From Venturia oleaginea (taxonomy: Eukaryota; Ascomycota; Dothideomycetes; Venturiales; Venturiaceae): a stretch of 64,000 nucleotides of DNA. The notes beneath the pieces are model-generated. The model was not told the origin of the DNA and did not search any database. It worked only from the letters and a program-made list of their open reading frames with translations. Of the stretch, positions 33,389-45,600 are shown piece after piece (position 1 is the stretch's first letter; each line of letters begins with the position of its first letter). The stretch lies in assembly GCA_013176395.1 (NCBI GenBank), contig JABMLP010000010.1, forward strand, positions 806,001-870,000. Reading direction: 5' to 3'. The position numbers and the translations under genes were made by a program.

Positions 33389-33423
33389 CTTCTGGCGAGA
33401 TTCGTAGATCGTTTCGCCAGAAG
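33389..33423. repeat. Inverted repeat, 10-bp perfect arms
   Basis: CTTCTGGCGA at 33389-33398 and its exact complement at 33414-33423, with a 15-bp loop. Possibly part of a decayed element; a bare 10-bp hairpin can also arise by chance. Confidence 0.45.
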
Positions 33424-35100
33424 ATTGTCGACATCGATCTTAAATTGACATTGTTCACAGTGTTTGGTTGTGAGGTGAATTGACTGCTATCATCACTGTT
33501 CCAGATAGTGACGAACTTGAAGTCGACGTCGGAAACGATGACGCCGGAGACTTTGCCTGGGAAGAGAACTGGGTTGCAGCCGGACGTGTTGCTGCCCCAA
33601 TGTTAGTGGAGTCTGAGTAAGCTAGAGGAGTGACATACATCGAAATGCTGTAGTTGGCAGTTTCGGAAGCCTGAATCTTTGCACCACTGGATCTTATTTT
33701 GGTTGTCAAGAAGTGAAGGTGACTAATCGAGGTTAATAATTGCGAGGAAAGCAGAAAAAGAAGAGAGGGAAAGTTCTGAAGCAGTGCAGACGTCAGTCGA
33801 TTTCATCGAGCGCGCTCACTGGCAGGCTTTTATCATGAGATGATCAGGGTGCAACCCGTTCCATTACCAAAAACTTGTACAAGTTCAAGTTGCTAGACCG
33901 ATGTGAAGCCAGGGACAATCGCTGGGCATAACTATCTTACAATCTTCAACACCGGATCCATCCTCTTCTCCAGCGGCCAACCCCCCCTAACCAATCTAGG
34001 AGGGACAAATTAAAAGGACGTACTGCGAACACGTTAGTACCTAAGCTCTCCAGATTTACGGTCGAGAGGTAAAACATACGCATCAGGTTTGCTCGCGCTG
34101 ATCAACCTGGGCTTGAGAGCAGAGTCTATCGCAACAATGCGCATTCCGAGGTTTTTTTAGTTGGCCACAATAGGTCAGCTATAATATCTTATTAGCCTGG
34201 AACCGAAATCCACTCTGTATGATCTTGATATCTAAAGCTCTTTAACTCTAAAAATGCTCGCATTGCTTTACCTCTGAACAGTCGTCCTTGCCCCCGTAGA
34301 GTAGATTTCTGGATCCGCTACTACTCTACGTTCAGTCCAAGCAGGATATACATAGAGCTTATATACTATAGTATCTATGTTAAAGGACGAAGATTGTCAT
34401 AATACACCCGCCGGTTTCGTACAGTTGCTGGGCACTCCATAATGTTGTGGTTTCTGAGTGAACTAGGGTACTAAGGTATCCGGGGGAATAAATGTTTGTG
34501 GATCTGAACAAATCAACACCGTCTTCTACCTACCACCAGCGCGAAAAGATGATTAATATATAGCTCTCATTAGGAAAGAGAACATGCTTTTCAACGTGCA
34601 GTTAAGATCGGAAAATTGGACCTCGAGGCCATTAAGTTGCAGGGAAGATAATGCTGCGGGTAGGGATATGGAATGAACATTTATCCCCCTGATACCATAG
34701 TAGAAGGATATCAAATCTTATAATATACAGGATTGTAACCAATAAATCCTCCGTCGAAAATCATAACGCCTATGGGTATCATCAATGCAGCAGTCCAGAG
34801 CCCTGGGCCATCGCTCTCTTTCCTTTCCTTACGCCGGGTGCAAGTTTCACCATGAGAAAGATCGCCCGTCTCCATTTCATCTCTACACAATCATACAAGG
34901 TAGGAGCGAAGGAATCGATGAACATACTCCCAAAAGTACCTCAGTGATGCCTTACACAACAACGCTAGCTCCAGTCCGAATAGGGAAAAGAGAACACAAA
35001 ATACATGTTTGCTTTTGTGTTGATGAAGAGAAGTAGGAATTGAGGGTGGTGTCGACATGTTTTCGAGGAGGAGAAAAGTGGCATATGCTTCAGTCCTGCC

Positions 35101-38100
35101 TCAATCCGTGTCGCTGCCGAGATCGACTATCTCAACAAGCTTCTTCGGCACGGATGTTGGTCCTGGGGTGACGGTAGGTGCCATCAGGGGTTTTGTGGTG
35201 ACAGATGGTTGCCGAACAGGCGAGCCTTGATGGGGTGGCGCGGATTGAGTCGTCTGTCTCGATTGAGATGAGGGCGCAGCTTCTTGGATCTTCTCTGGTT
35301 TCGGTCTCCAGCTGCCATCAGCTTCAACGATAATCGCTCGAACTTTTGACTTCCCATCTCGATCAAGTTTCTTTCTAACTTTCAGGACAAATACATCAAC
35401 CATCAAGCTTTGGGGACGAGCGTCTCCTCTGCAGATTGGGCATCTCCATACGTCCACAGCTGAGATGCCGGGATCCGGGAACATACGTGACTGCAGGAAT
35501 GCTGGCAGGTCAAAACAGCTCCAGTGAGTGCAGTCAAGACCGCGAACAGGGATAGTTAGACTGGTGTTTTGGGTGATTGGATCGACCAGATCGATCGTGA
35601 CATTGCCGCTGACCATGATTATATCGTCATCGTCCAGTGCGGATCTGGCACCATTCAGGCTATTCTTTATCGCGGTAAGGACCTCTTCTGCTGCTCGCTC
35701 GCGCTTGCTACATTCTTTGATGATCGTTTCCTCTGACTTCACTCCGACAGTCTCGATAGCGAATACATAATTGCTTGCATCAGGATCATCGGGACCTGAG
35801 TTCAGGAAAATTTCAAGTTGGTTCTGACCGGATTTAAGGTAATCCGTAACATCAATTGGCAAGTCTTTACCGTAGTACAACTTTCGTCTAACTTCAAGAT
35901 CGTGGCCATTGATAACCATATATACGTTCGTGGGAAACGACGTATCTGAAGTGGTCCATTCTTTGACATCTACTGGTTGAGGCTATTGCAAAAATGTTAG
36001 TAAAAGAGGCCTGCAGCTGCGGACGAACGGTGAAATATTTGTTATGTCAACTCAATTCGCCAGAACCTATTCGACAGCTCTGAGAGGCTAAAGCAACACA
36101 AAGGGAGAGGCAATTGACTTACAGATTGCGGCATCTTCGAACAACGCAGACGGTATTGATGGGAACCTTCAGCAAGAACCCTCTTAGACCGCTGTCCTTC
36201 AATATTTGATGGCATTGTAAGCGCGATGTGTTCATATTCTCCCTCATGCAAGGCAAATTTCCATTCCTGCACTCTGACTCTGGATGCTAGCCGTTTTGGT
36301 GACAAAAGATAGGACGAGACCATTTGATAAAAGCTAGGAGTCGAACCCTGGTCAGAAAGGTGTGGAGACTGTAAAAGAATGGGCTCTCGTAGGTGTGATT
36401 GGTGCAAAGCCGATAACTGGGGATTGGGCTGGGCAGGCTGAGGAGGTGGCGGATCGTTTGAATCTGGCATGAATCGATCGGCTATGGGTAAAGCCTGCTG
36501 AACCCTGCTTCTTGAGGCTACAGCGATTCCTGAGACGGGTTGACCGTTGACATGTGCCGGAGCAAAACTTTGATCAATAGGAGATCCTTGGTTCCCAAGT
36601 GCAGAAGGCACACCAAATATGCCCAAGGAAGGATACCGGGGCGAAGGAATTGTGGCAGATAGCGGACTATTGTGTTCCGAAGGTTGCCGCGATGATGGCC
36701 GTCCAACGGTCACCTGTAAATTTGGTCTTGTAGTTGTATTCGGAGTGAACTAAGGACATACGTCAGTAAGTATCCCGCAGCATCAAAGCCTGTCGAAAAA
36801 GCAATCCCAGCAAAATCATATTCCAAATTACCAGAATCTCGACACGTTGAAATGATTACGACATGACATACCTGTACTGGTCTTGCCATGCCGACACGCT
36901 GTGGTTGAATTTGGCCAATTTGCCTCTGCTGCATTTGCTGACGCTGCGGCAATTGAAGCTGAGCCTGCGCAAGTTGGTTCTGTTGTATGTAGAATTGCCG
37001 AGGAACTCCAGGCTGTCTTCGAATTGGTTGTCCCTGTCTCTGCTGCATTTGAAAACCTTGATTATGATTAGGTTGACTTTGACACAATCGGAGAAAGATT
37101 CTCTGTAATTTTAGGTACTCCTGGACCTCATCATTTTGCTGGTACTTTGGAAATTGATACAAGAAGGTGTATCTGGCAGTCACAAAGGTAGCATCCGCCT
37201 GCTCAAAGATGTGACTCATCTGCGCTCCCGATTCGAGTTCAGGTGGACATGGCCAGGCTGACCGACGAGCGGCAGTGAAAAAGATGCGCATGAGCGTTGG
37301 CGATAGAACCTTCATATAGCCTGCCATTTCAAGAATTGTCGGAGGACATTGCCTTTGTCGGCACTCCGTTTCCAAGTTTTGCCATATTTGGGGAAGATTG
37401 GGCATGAATCGTCTCAAGTACGCTAATCCGTCTTCTTTGGTCGAAATGAATTGCAAACTCATAGGTAATTGACATGGAAATGCGGCAAAGAAGGTCATCA
37501 TTGCTGGGTCATGCAGCTGAGGAGAACCCAGAATCTTGTTCATGATGTTGGCTGCGGCTGAGAAGTTCGGTATCGTAGCAATGTCCGGCGGTACAAAGCC
37601 AGGATTTAGGAACTGCTGGCTGACGATATGGTGAAGGAACAAGAATAGCCAGTCTCGTTCAGCCACAGCGGCCTGTAAGACTTGCAATCGCAGACGTTCC
37701 GTGGGTCCTAGTTGGGCTAGGCCACCACGACTTGCTACGTAGTTTTCCAGAATCTCCTGGCAGCCTTTGCTATCGTAAGGATCGTGTGGAGAGAAAATGT
37801 CGACAAATAGAAATTGTTGCAATCCTTCCATTGCGGCGACCTCTCCATGTGTGGAATCCGACCGGAGGATATTATTAGGAGCTGGAGGTGAAACCGTAAG
37901 ATGTCAGTATGCGCTCTGGAATCAACTACGATGCTGATATACTTTGCAATGTAATAACAAACGAAGACTTGCAATGAATAGTAAACTGGAAACCGAAAAA
38001 ACTTACCAGATGGCGCTTGCCGGTGGCCCATGTTCGGTGATTGTGAGGCTGATTGACGGGGACTCGCTCCCCATGCTCCTTGCGACATTGCAGGTGAATC

Positions 38101-38996
38101 ACTCGTCCATCGGTGTGATAGCGCTGCCGCTGAGATTGGAGGCGGAGGGGGCATGGGAGCATTACTGATGTTAGGAGACCGAATGACAACAGGGGAATGA
38201 CTCTGTTGCATTCTCGTTCGAGCCTGATACATGGTTTCCGCAGTGTCTGTCAGCTCATGGTTACGCTGCACTTGAGCTTCTACCAATGCCCTCCGTAGCG
38301 TGTCGTCTCCTTGCTCTTGATGCCCCAGTCCAGGTCCTACTCCATTGCTAGATTGCCTGAGCACATGATTTCTTTGCTGCTGCGGAAGGGTCGCATTTCG
38401 AATTTCATCCTCCACTCTCTGTCTCTTGGGAGACGAAGCTGCTGCCGTTTGACTCCTCTTCCTCCCATTGCCATTTTCGTTTGTCTGAGTAAGGGTGTCG
38501 TCGTGTAGTTGAGGATCGGGATTTGGTGTCAATGGCGGAGAGAGCGCGTTGGAACTGGATTGGGCTTGCGATGGCACAGCCATATTCGCGATTTGGGGTG
38601 AGTTTGAGGTAGACTTCGGTCTCTCTAAATGATTGAGGATGAGTCAGTATGATTTGCGAACCGGAAACAAAGAGCTTGAGTTGATCATGTACAGTAAAGC
38701 TATAGGCAAGTATCTGCCGACTATCTCGGGATCGACGTACCTTCTTGCAAAGCATTTCCTCCTTTTTGCACCTGTACTTGGATCTGATTTTCGGCCCCGT
38801 GGCGTGCCTTGGGTGCAGATGTTGTTGATGGGTTCGATCTCGGTATCCAGTTGGGGTCGCCATTCATCCACGAATAACTACGATTCCCAGCACCACCCAA
38901 AAACATTGCCAAAGTTGAGTTGGCTCTTTCGATCTGAGCCTCTGGTTGAGCATCACCGCGTTTGGAGGCCTTAGAGGCAGTGCCAATTTTCGCCAT
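35101..38996 (-). CDS. MIZ/SP-RING zinc-finger protein, Zmiz/PIAS-like SUMO ligase candidate
   Basis: Five exons (38996-38741, 38624-38007, 37881-36872, 36749-36123, 35982-35101) give 1,130 residues. The N-terminal ~290 residues are disordered with a possible nuclear signal (SSPKRQRVEDE). Exon 3 codes for a predicted helical domain (LGPTERLRLQVLQAAVAERDW onward) followed by a Gln-rich tract. The C-terminal part has a PINIT-like beta region and the SP-RING, GLDCTHWSCFDLPAFL then WRCPICRGD, with the Cys/His ligands in place. SP-RING proteins act as SUMO E3 ligases or transcription coregulators. No SAP domain is visible, so it resembles animal Zmiz more than yeast Siz1. The C-terminus VEIVDLGSDTD may be a SUMO-interacting motif beside acidic residues. 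The start at 38996 is the second ATG of the frame. Confidence 0.85.
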
Positions 38997-39941
38997 CCAC
39001 CCAGAACGCCTCCACACGGAGCACGGTCATGAAGTTAATCGTTGATCAACCGAGGGCCTGGGCTTAAGATGACAGTACAGCTTCGGCTATCGATGAGGAT
39101 TCGAGAAGGGTTTGAAGGATGAAGTGGAAAGGCTATCAAATGCTGCAAGGCGTGGTATATGCTGTTAATCAATGTTGTGAGTATGAGGCATAGCATTCCT
39201 CAACATTTCTGTAACCGTTCTTTGATGAAGGAGACGTTTCGGTTGACAAAGGACATCTGTCTACAGTATACCGTGGGTGACAGACACTCACAACGCCTTC
39301 AGCCAGACGGTGTTTGTGAAGCTTTGGGGAATTGCAGAGACATGCAATGTGGATTGCGCGCGAAGTTTGGGTTACACAGGCACCAAGTCACGTCATATCT
39401 TTGCAGAATAGCGCGATAGATGCAAACGTTGAACATCAGGGGTTCTCTTCACTTTTCATCTATCCGATAAGAGTTCAGAGATTCCTCAAGAAATAGAAGC
39501 CAGTAACCTACTTGGAAGCTCTGGTTTGCACACGCAAATTTATGAATAACAATCTACATCACCTCGTGGAAGTAAGAAGTGACACGTCTAGATTATGCCT
39601 TGATTGGAAAGGTGGAGTCGTTCAATATGAGCTTGAAGGATTACTATATAGCGCTGTAGAACCTCACTGATAGATCGAACACCAGCCAGTCCATCGACGG
39701 CTCGAATCCACGGAAGCGGTTAGACATGCTGTCTTCAACTGCGTATCCTCCCATACTACACAGTCATGTCAATATCAATTGTTTGCTGCCATGGTTCCAT
39801 TATCAACATCCATCCCACTATCAATATCCACCATGACTCGGGAAGACGCAATTCCAACAGGCAGCACTCCGAGTCTCGAGGAAATGAGTGACGGAACGTC
39901 CCTGCCGTATTTGTATCAGAGATTTGTATATTCAATGCATA
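38997..39941. other. Intergenic, left flank of the transposon
   Basis: Promoter of the MIZ gene, then non-coding sequence up to the left end of the Pogo-like element. No gene seen. Confidence 0.5.
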
Positions 39942-39970
39942 ACGTACTCCACCACCCCACCGCTCAAAAT
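39942..39970 (+). repeat. Left terminal inverted repeat of the Pogo element
   Basis: Starts ACGTACTCCACCACCCC directly after a TA at 39940-39941. It pairs with the complement of 41720-41748, with a few mismatches. Confidence 0.85.
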
Positions 39971-40030
39971 TTCTTGGCACGACCATCTCATGTTACGACT
40001 CTTAAATTCTTTCGCCATCAACAATAGATT

Positions 40031-41685
40031 CTAGTCCGTCGTGCTACTATCTGATTCAGAAGATATCTCGATATCTTTTTTACAAGTTCGCGCATTATGC
40101 CCAGTTACGCCGCAGTTCCCACAGCGCCGTTGAGTTAGTCGGGCTATTTCTTGATCACCAATACCACGAGCCTTCTTCGATCCCTGAAGCGCTACAGACG
40201 CCTCTGCAGCTACCTGCGCTGCTGCAGTCCCATACTCCATAGTACCACCTTGCTGGATCCGCTTCCTTTTGCGCGATTTTCGCTTCGTTATTACTGCCAA
40301 TTGCTCTTCAGGCTCGTGGTTACGCGCAACGAGTAGAGCGTTTTGGTGAAGCATCAATTCAGCGCCCTTAACAAGCTGGGAAAAGCCAGCCTGCGCAGTA
40401 ACTGGTGACCGAGTAAAAGAGTCGCTTACGAGCTTGGATTGGGATCCAAATTCATGAGTATTGCTTGGAGTCTTTGCCTACCACGGCGTTTCTGGGAGAC
40501 GGGGTTCTGGCGGGGTACGTAGCCGTACTTCAAGGCGGTCCAATACCGCCTGCGCGTCGATAGGGACTAGCCCTACTGCCTCAAAGGCCTTTTGACAGTT
40601 CTCTTTTGTAAACACGTCGAAAAACGCGTCTTTGAAGGCAGGGAGAAAGCCTTCCTTGTTAATATGGTACACGCGTCGGCGCGCCAAGTCCCGGATGCGT
40701 TGGGAGTACTTGCGCTTCAACGGCGAGAAGCAGACCACGTCAAGGGGCTGGAGTATATGCGACGAGTGCGATGGCATGCAGACAGTCAGAATCTTATTTT
40801 CGAGGCAGTAGTCCTTAATTCTGGTTGAGATGGCTCTCATGGCCGTCCAAAATGAGTAGCCTGTACCCCCCACCTGCCGCACCTTTGTATGCGCGTCAAA
40901 ATGCTTCAACCACTCAAGACCAAGCGCGTTATTTGTCCAGCCGTTCTCAGAGACTGGAAGCTTCCAATTGCGCGGTATATCTGCCTCGTACCACGCAGAG
41001 ATATAACGCGTCCTTTGTAGATAATGAAGGGTGGGGTTGCATACCCAGCGGCGCAGATACTCTGGATAACCGTAACCCATTCGCGATCGCCCGGCTGAAT
41101 GAGTTCCGGCCTTGTACGTCTCTCGGAGGCTGTAACGACCTTCATTGACCCAATAACACCCATCTGGAAGCCAATCTCGTCAAAGTTGTGTGTATCCTCG
41201 TCGTGGACGCCGTACTTGGCTTTGGTATCTGCAACGAGCTTGAACCACGCGCCAATAATCTCTGGATCTTCCTGTAGTATCCTCTGCCTATCCTTGGCTC
41301 GGTCGAAGGCCATCTTGAGCTCATCTGAGCGCGTAACGAACCTCTCAGCCCAGTTTTTGCCCACTGGCTCTCCACCGCGTATAGCTAGCAGTTTATCGGC
41401 CATATCTGCTACCTCACAAAGCCAGGGCGCAAATCCTCGCGAATCGAGGGCAAGGATGTATTGGACAAGCGTTTGCTCTTCGGTAAGGGTAAGTTTCCGA
41501 CCATTTGGTGGTGTTTCGAGGATAAATGGGACTCCTTTAACGCGCTCAGAGAGGATTCGCTGTTTAACGTCAGAGGCACGAGCGGCGGCCCGTTGGCTTC
41601 GGAATTGGCCGGCTTGGAGGGCTTGGAGTGCGAGCTGGATTCTCCCTTCGTGTTGGAGTAATAGTGCGTTTCGTTGTTCAGACAT
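40031..41685 (-). pseudogene. Pogo/Fot1 transposase with DDE domain and zinc knuckle, broken
   Basis: Reading from 41685, the product has an N-terminal helix-turn-helix/CENP-B-like part (LTLTEEQTLVQYILAL, GKNWAERFVTR) and the start of the DDE_1 domain (NFDEIGFQMG, VTVIQSICAAGY). Near 41030-41060 the frame shifts to a second frame (ISAWYEADIPRNWKLPVSEN), which carries the late DDE block SHILQPLDVVCFSPLKR. The central LILDGHESH block lies in yet another frame near 40840, implying two further compensating indels. A TAG at 40478-40480 interrupts the frame, which then continues to a C-terminal CCHC zinc knuckle (CGNCGVTGHNARTC). Helix-turn-helix, CENP-B, DDE and knuckle is the standard order for fungal Pogo/Fot elements. 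No functional transposase can be made from this copy. Confidence 0.9.
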
Positions 41686-41719
41686 AATCACATATGAGGA
41701 ATGGTAGAAGTCTTGGCAG

Positions 41720-41748
41720 ATTTTGAGCGGTTGGGTGGTGGAACACGT
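41720..41748 (-). repeat. Right terminal inverted repeat of the Pogo element
   Basis: On the minus strand it starts ACGTGTTCCACCACCC and ends before a TA at 41749-41750. Inverted relative to the left end. Confidence 0.85.
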
Positions 41749-41807
41749 TATTCAATATCCGATTATAAATGATCAAGACATTGTTAGCGTTGAACGTTGC
41801 CTTGGGC

Positions 41808-42005
41808 GGAGAGTCATTGCATCGCGGAGAGTCGTTGCATCGCGGAGAGTCGTTGCATCGCGGAGAGTCGTTGCATCGCGGAGAGTCGTTGCATCGCGGA
41901 GAGCCGTTGCATCGCCGAGAGTCGTTTCGTCGCGGAGAGTCGTTTCGTCGCGGAGAGTCATTTCGTCGCGGAGAGTCGTTTCGTCGCGGAGAGTCATCTC
42001 TTCCC
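41808..42005. repeat. 18-bp minisatellite, 11 units in two variant blocks
   Basis: Units 1-6 (41808-41915) follow GGAGAGTCGTTGCATCGC; units 7-10 (41916-41987) follow GGAGAGTCGTTTCGTCGC; unit 11 is degenerate. The unit is 18 bp, a multiple of three, so several frames on both strands stay open across it. These give repeating hexapeptides and misleading open frames; none belongs to a recognised gene. It starts 58 bp beyond the TA duplication at the right end of the Pogo element. Confidence 0.9.
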
Positions 42006-42675
42006 GGCGCGGAACAATTCCAATCGGGTGTGCAAGGCAATGGCTTTGGGAAGACGGTGAGGCTTTGGCAGGCTGGCAGCAATGCATGGTCCAGGATGCC
42101 TCGGCTGTGACTTCACGCTTGAACAGGAAGCTTGAGAGGCTTTTCAGCGTGTCGACTGACCTGTCCACGTAATCCGGGAGGCCGACAGGGTGCGTTGACA
42201 GGCGGTAAACAAGAGGGTTTTGGTGAAACGATGGTCCAATCAGGTGCGGATGTGCATGACTTAGTACAACCACACGACAGTACAGGCAGGTCAGTCTGGG
42301 AATCTCCAATAATCCCACCTGCACCCGCTCTCTCCCACCATCTCTCCCCCAAGCTTGTTGATGATTTTGGCTTTGTGTTGCCTTCTATCGGATCCATATC
42401 TAGTAATCTCAAGAGAGCGCAGAGCGCAAAGCGCAACGTTGTACTAAGCCTACTTCGGTGCATATTATCATCGCTCCGCAACCTGGAAGCTGCTTCAACT
42501 TCGCTTTCCACCAAGCCAACTTTGCCTTCTTCTTCCACCTGCAGTCCTGCACTCCCCAACATCACCGTAGCCACGCTCTTGCCGCCGAGTTTGATGCCTT
42601 CGTAGCCTTACAGGCTGCTGGCCCACTTGCCTTTGTTGGCTCGAATTCCGTCTCCGTCCAAGATCCACTGTGACC
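42006..42675. other. Intergenic, promoter of the BOI-like gene
   Basis: Between the minisatellite and the BOI-like start. Open frames here on both strands have no family resemblance. Confidence 0.5.
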
Positions 42676-45600
42676 ATGGCCACGAAATCCTGTCTACCGG
42701 GCGACATTCTTCTTGTAGTCCGTACGTTCCATTCCACCACCTAAAGCGAACATGGATTACCCATACTGCCCATATGTCCGGTCGCTAATGCTGAGTGCAG
42801 ATGACTTCAAGGCGCGGTCGGGCGACGAGATTACTCTTGCTCGCGGCGACAAATTGGAACTGATTGAGCGCGACGATGATTTCGGGGATGGCTGGTTTTT
42901 GGGCCGACACCTGGCGAAAGACGAAACCGGGCTCTTCCCTGAAGGTGAGAATGTGTGACGATACGATAATGTGAGAATTCACAATTGACTCCTTCTTACT
43001 GCAGTCTATACAACTCCAGCCCCAAAACCCGCTTCAGCAATAAGTGCTGCGCGACGAATCGCACCTGGTCAGCCTCCACCGAGCGTTGCCGAATCCCCCA
43101 AACATGTAAGCGACTCACCACGACTTGACGATAGCTTCAGCGCGCCATCAGTGCAGCCGCCGCTGATGGACACTCAACAACAACCGGAGAACCAGGGTAT
43201 ACCGGTATCGACTATTCTTAGCAATGGAGAACGCTCGGTCTCTGCGCCGTTGTCATTTGGCGTGTCTCCCAGCACACCACCATCGGGCGTGAACCGTCGA
43301 GGCCCGCCGCCTTCTACCGCACAACGCAGTATCAGTATGACCAATGGTACCCACCAGAACAGCCCGGTCATGAACGAGACCTTGAGCGTTATCGAGGAGC
43401 ACATCACAGACATGAGCACGCCACGACATAGCCTGAGGACGCCGGATCGGCGAGCATTACATGAGGAAGTGGTTGAATCAGGGTTGGACCGGAGACTATC
43501 GTATATACACGGACAAGAGACAGATGAAGAGGAATCAGGGATGCTGACAGAGAAGGAGGTCCGGTCATGGTCCCCAGAACGGGTCGCCGAGTATCTAGAG
43601 GACATGGGCGTGGAACGACAACAGTGTGAGGTTTTTCAAGAGCAAGAGATATCAGGAGATGTTATGCTAGGCATGGATCAGGGGTCCTTGATGCTCAAGG
43701 AGTTCGAGTTGGGCTCGATAGGTCGCCGATTGGCACTGTGGCAGAAGATCAAGGCGCTGCAAGAGGAGGTCAGGATTTCCAGTGCTGTTCCGAGAGTTTC
43801 AAGAACAAACTCGAGAACGAATTCTATGCAAAGCGCAGCAGAGGGCTCCATACCAGATTTTCGAAGCCGAAGCACATCAGTAGGTCTCCCCAGGATCCCG
43901 AGTCTGATGGAAAGCAGCGGGACTCGAACCCCGAGTCGACAAGGACTCCAAAGATCGCCCTCGCATCAAAAAACACGAAGTGAAAGCCACCCAATGCCAA
44001 ACGGGGCAGAACACTCCCGCCGACCTTCGGCAGCTTCGGTTCGCAGTCTGAACCACGACAATCACCGGAGACACTCTTCGATCGAATATGCTACGAACTC
44101 TCCTCGTCAAAGCATTGTGGGCCTGCCCGGTCAACCCTCTCCTACGAGTCGAAAATCACATGTAAAACAGGGCTCGTTCGATGATACCTGGACTATGGGA
44201 AGCACTACTCAATCCCCAACGGATGCCACCCCATCGATTTTCGAGCCTGCGCCGCGACCATCATCTGTGACAATTGATCCTGATTTTGCTTCTTTTCCTC
44301 ACGAAGTGGGGCTGACTATTGTCAGCTCAATCGATCTGGACCGTGGCTACTTCTCTGGAAACGAAGCAGATGTTCGCAAAAGAAACACGTTGAAGAAGAA
44401 GTCGGGCGACGGCGCGAAGTACCATGGTCGAGTGCCGAGTGATGGATATAGTTCACGACGACTGAGTGGCTTGTTCAGACACAGCCGAGCTGGCAGCACG
44501 GAGTCAGTCCACGAGTCTGGCAAGGCTACCCATTCCTTTGCTGCAAGCTCATATTTTGGAAGATCTGGCTCACGGGCGACCAGTGGACCTCAGATTGGAA
44601 AGTCCTGGTCACCAGGATCTCCAATCATCACTAACTTAGAGTATGGTGCCCCTAGTATTGACACAGTTGCTGGATCCCCGCATAGGCCAGAAAGCGAGAC
44701 TTCTTCTATCGACAGGGCTGTGCCATCCCCAACAGCACACAAGCCCACCACTCCTAGATCGCGTGCGACTGGTCTCAGAGCGATATCTGACGCAATCACC
44801 GGCAACGAAAAGTCTTTGGCGACTTCTCCTCCACTTGAACACAGTTCTCTTAGGGAGTCACCACTGCAATCGCCTTCGACGAGGACTGGATCAAGCACAC
44901 CATCAATCAATTCCAAAAGTATTGAACTGGACGATTCTTCGGTAGTCAAGAGTATCCCGAGCAGTTCAGGCCGACAAACCCCAATTGCACCGCGGCGGAA
45001 AGGGAAAAAGAGTACCAGTGCGTATACACGAGGTCTGGAGCAAAAGAGTCCCAAAGAGCAGATTGCAAATTGCGATTACAGTGGGTGGATGAAGAAAAAA
45101 TCTTCCAACCTGATGACCACGTGGAAAACAAGACTCTTCGTGCTTCGAGGTTGCCGGCTGTCTTATTATTATTCAGAAAATGACACGGAAGAGAAGGGCC
45201 TCATCGACATCTCATTTCACCGGGTACTTCAAGCAAACGACGATCGCATCACTGGTCTGCATGCTTCTTTGACTGGAGCTACAGCAGCTCCTATCTCTCC
45301 ACAGAATGCACAGATCCAGACGACTGCCTCAATAAATGCTCGAAAGGCCGGCGAGCCAATGAAGGGGGACGCTTCCGGGCCCTTCATTTTCAAGCTTGTA
45401 CCTCCTCGTGCTGGTCTGTCGAAAGCCGTCAGTTTCACCAAGCCAATGGTACACTACTTTGCTGTGGACAACTTGCAGCAAGGGCGACTTTGGATGGCAG
45501 CCTTGATGAAAGCTACTATCGACCGAGATGACTCGAACTCGGTCATCACGACCTACAAGGAGAAAACAATCAGTCTTGCGAAGGCGCAAGCTATGCGACA

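Larger units (their letters stand above)
31957..35100. other. Gene desert of 3.1 kb with degenerate repeats
   Basis: No gene can be supported. The stretch contains an imperfect tandem repeat at 32668-32747, a hairpin at 33389-33423 and a cysteine-rich minus-strand frame near 32979-33245 without a convincing gene model. AT-rich sequence full of stops in all frames runs from about 33900 to 34780. The pattern suggests decayed mobile or duplicated sequence. Confidence 0.5.
39942..41748 (-). mobile_element. Pogo/Fot1-type DNA transposon (Tc1-mariner superfamily), decayed
   Basis: The ends are terminal inverted repeats: the left end reads ACGTACTCCACCACCCCACC on the plus strand, and the right end reads ACGTGTTCCACCACCCAACC on the minus strand. 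Similarity continues through CGCTCAAAAT. Both ends are flanked by TA (39940-39941 and 41749-41750), the target duplication expected of this superfamily. Length is 1,807 bp, normal for Fot1-like elements. The single transposase gene, on the minus strand, is broken (see pseudogene). This copy is non-autonomous. Confidence 0.9.

Noticed and set aside
39680..39730. GGCTCGAATCC, resembling a tRNA B box
   Set aside because: The flanking bases do not pair as a T stem, and no acceptor stem or A box fits.
41678..42324. Several open frames of 87-183 codons across the minisatellite on both strands
   Set aside because: They exist because the 18-bp unit is a multiple of three and lacks stops; they have no start context, no domain and no agreement with introns or neighbours.
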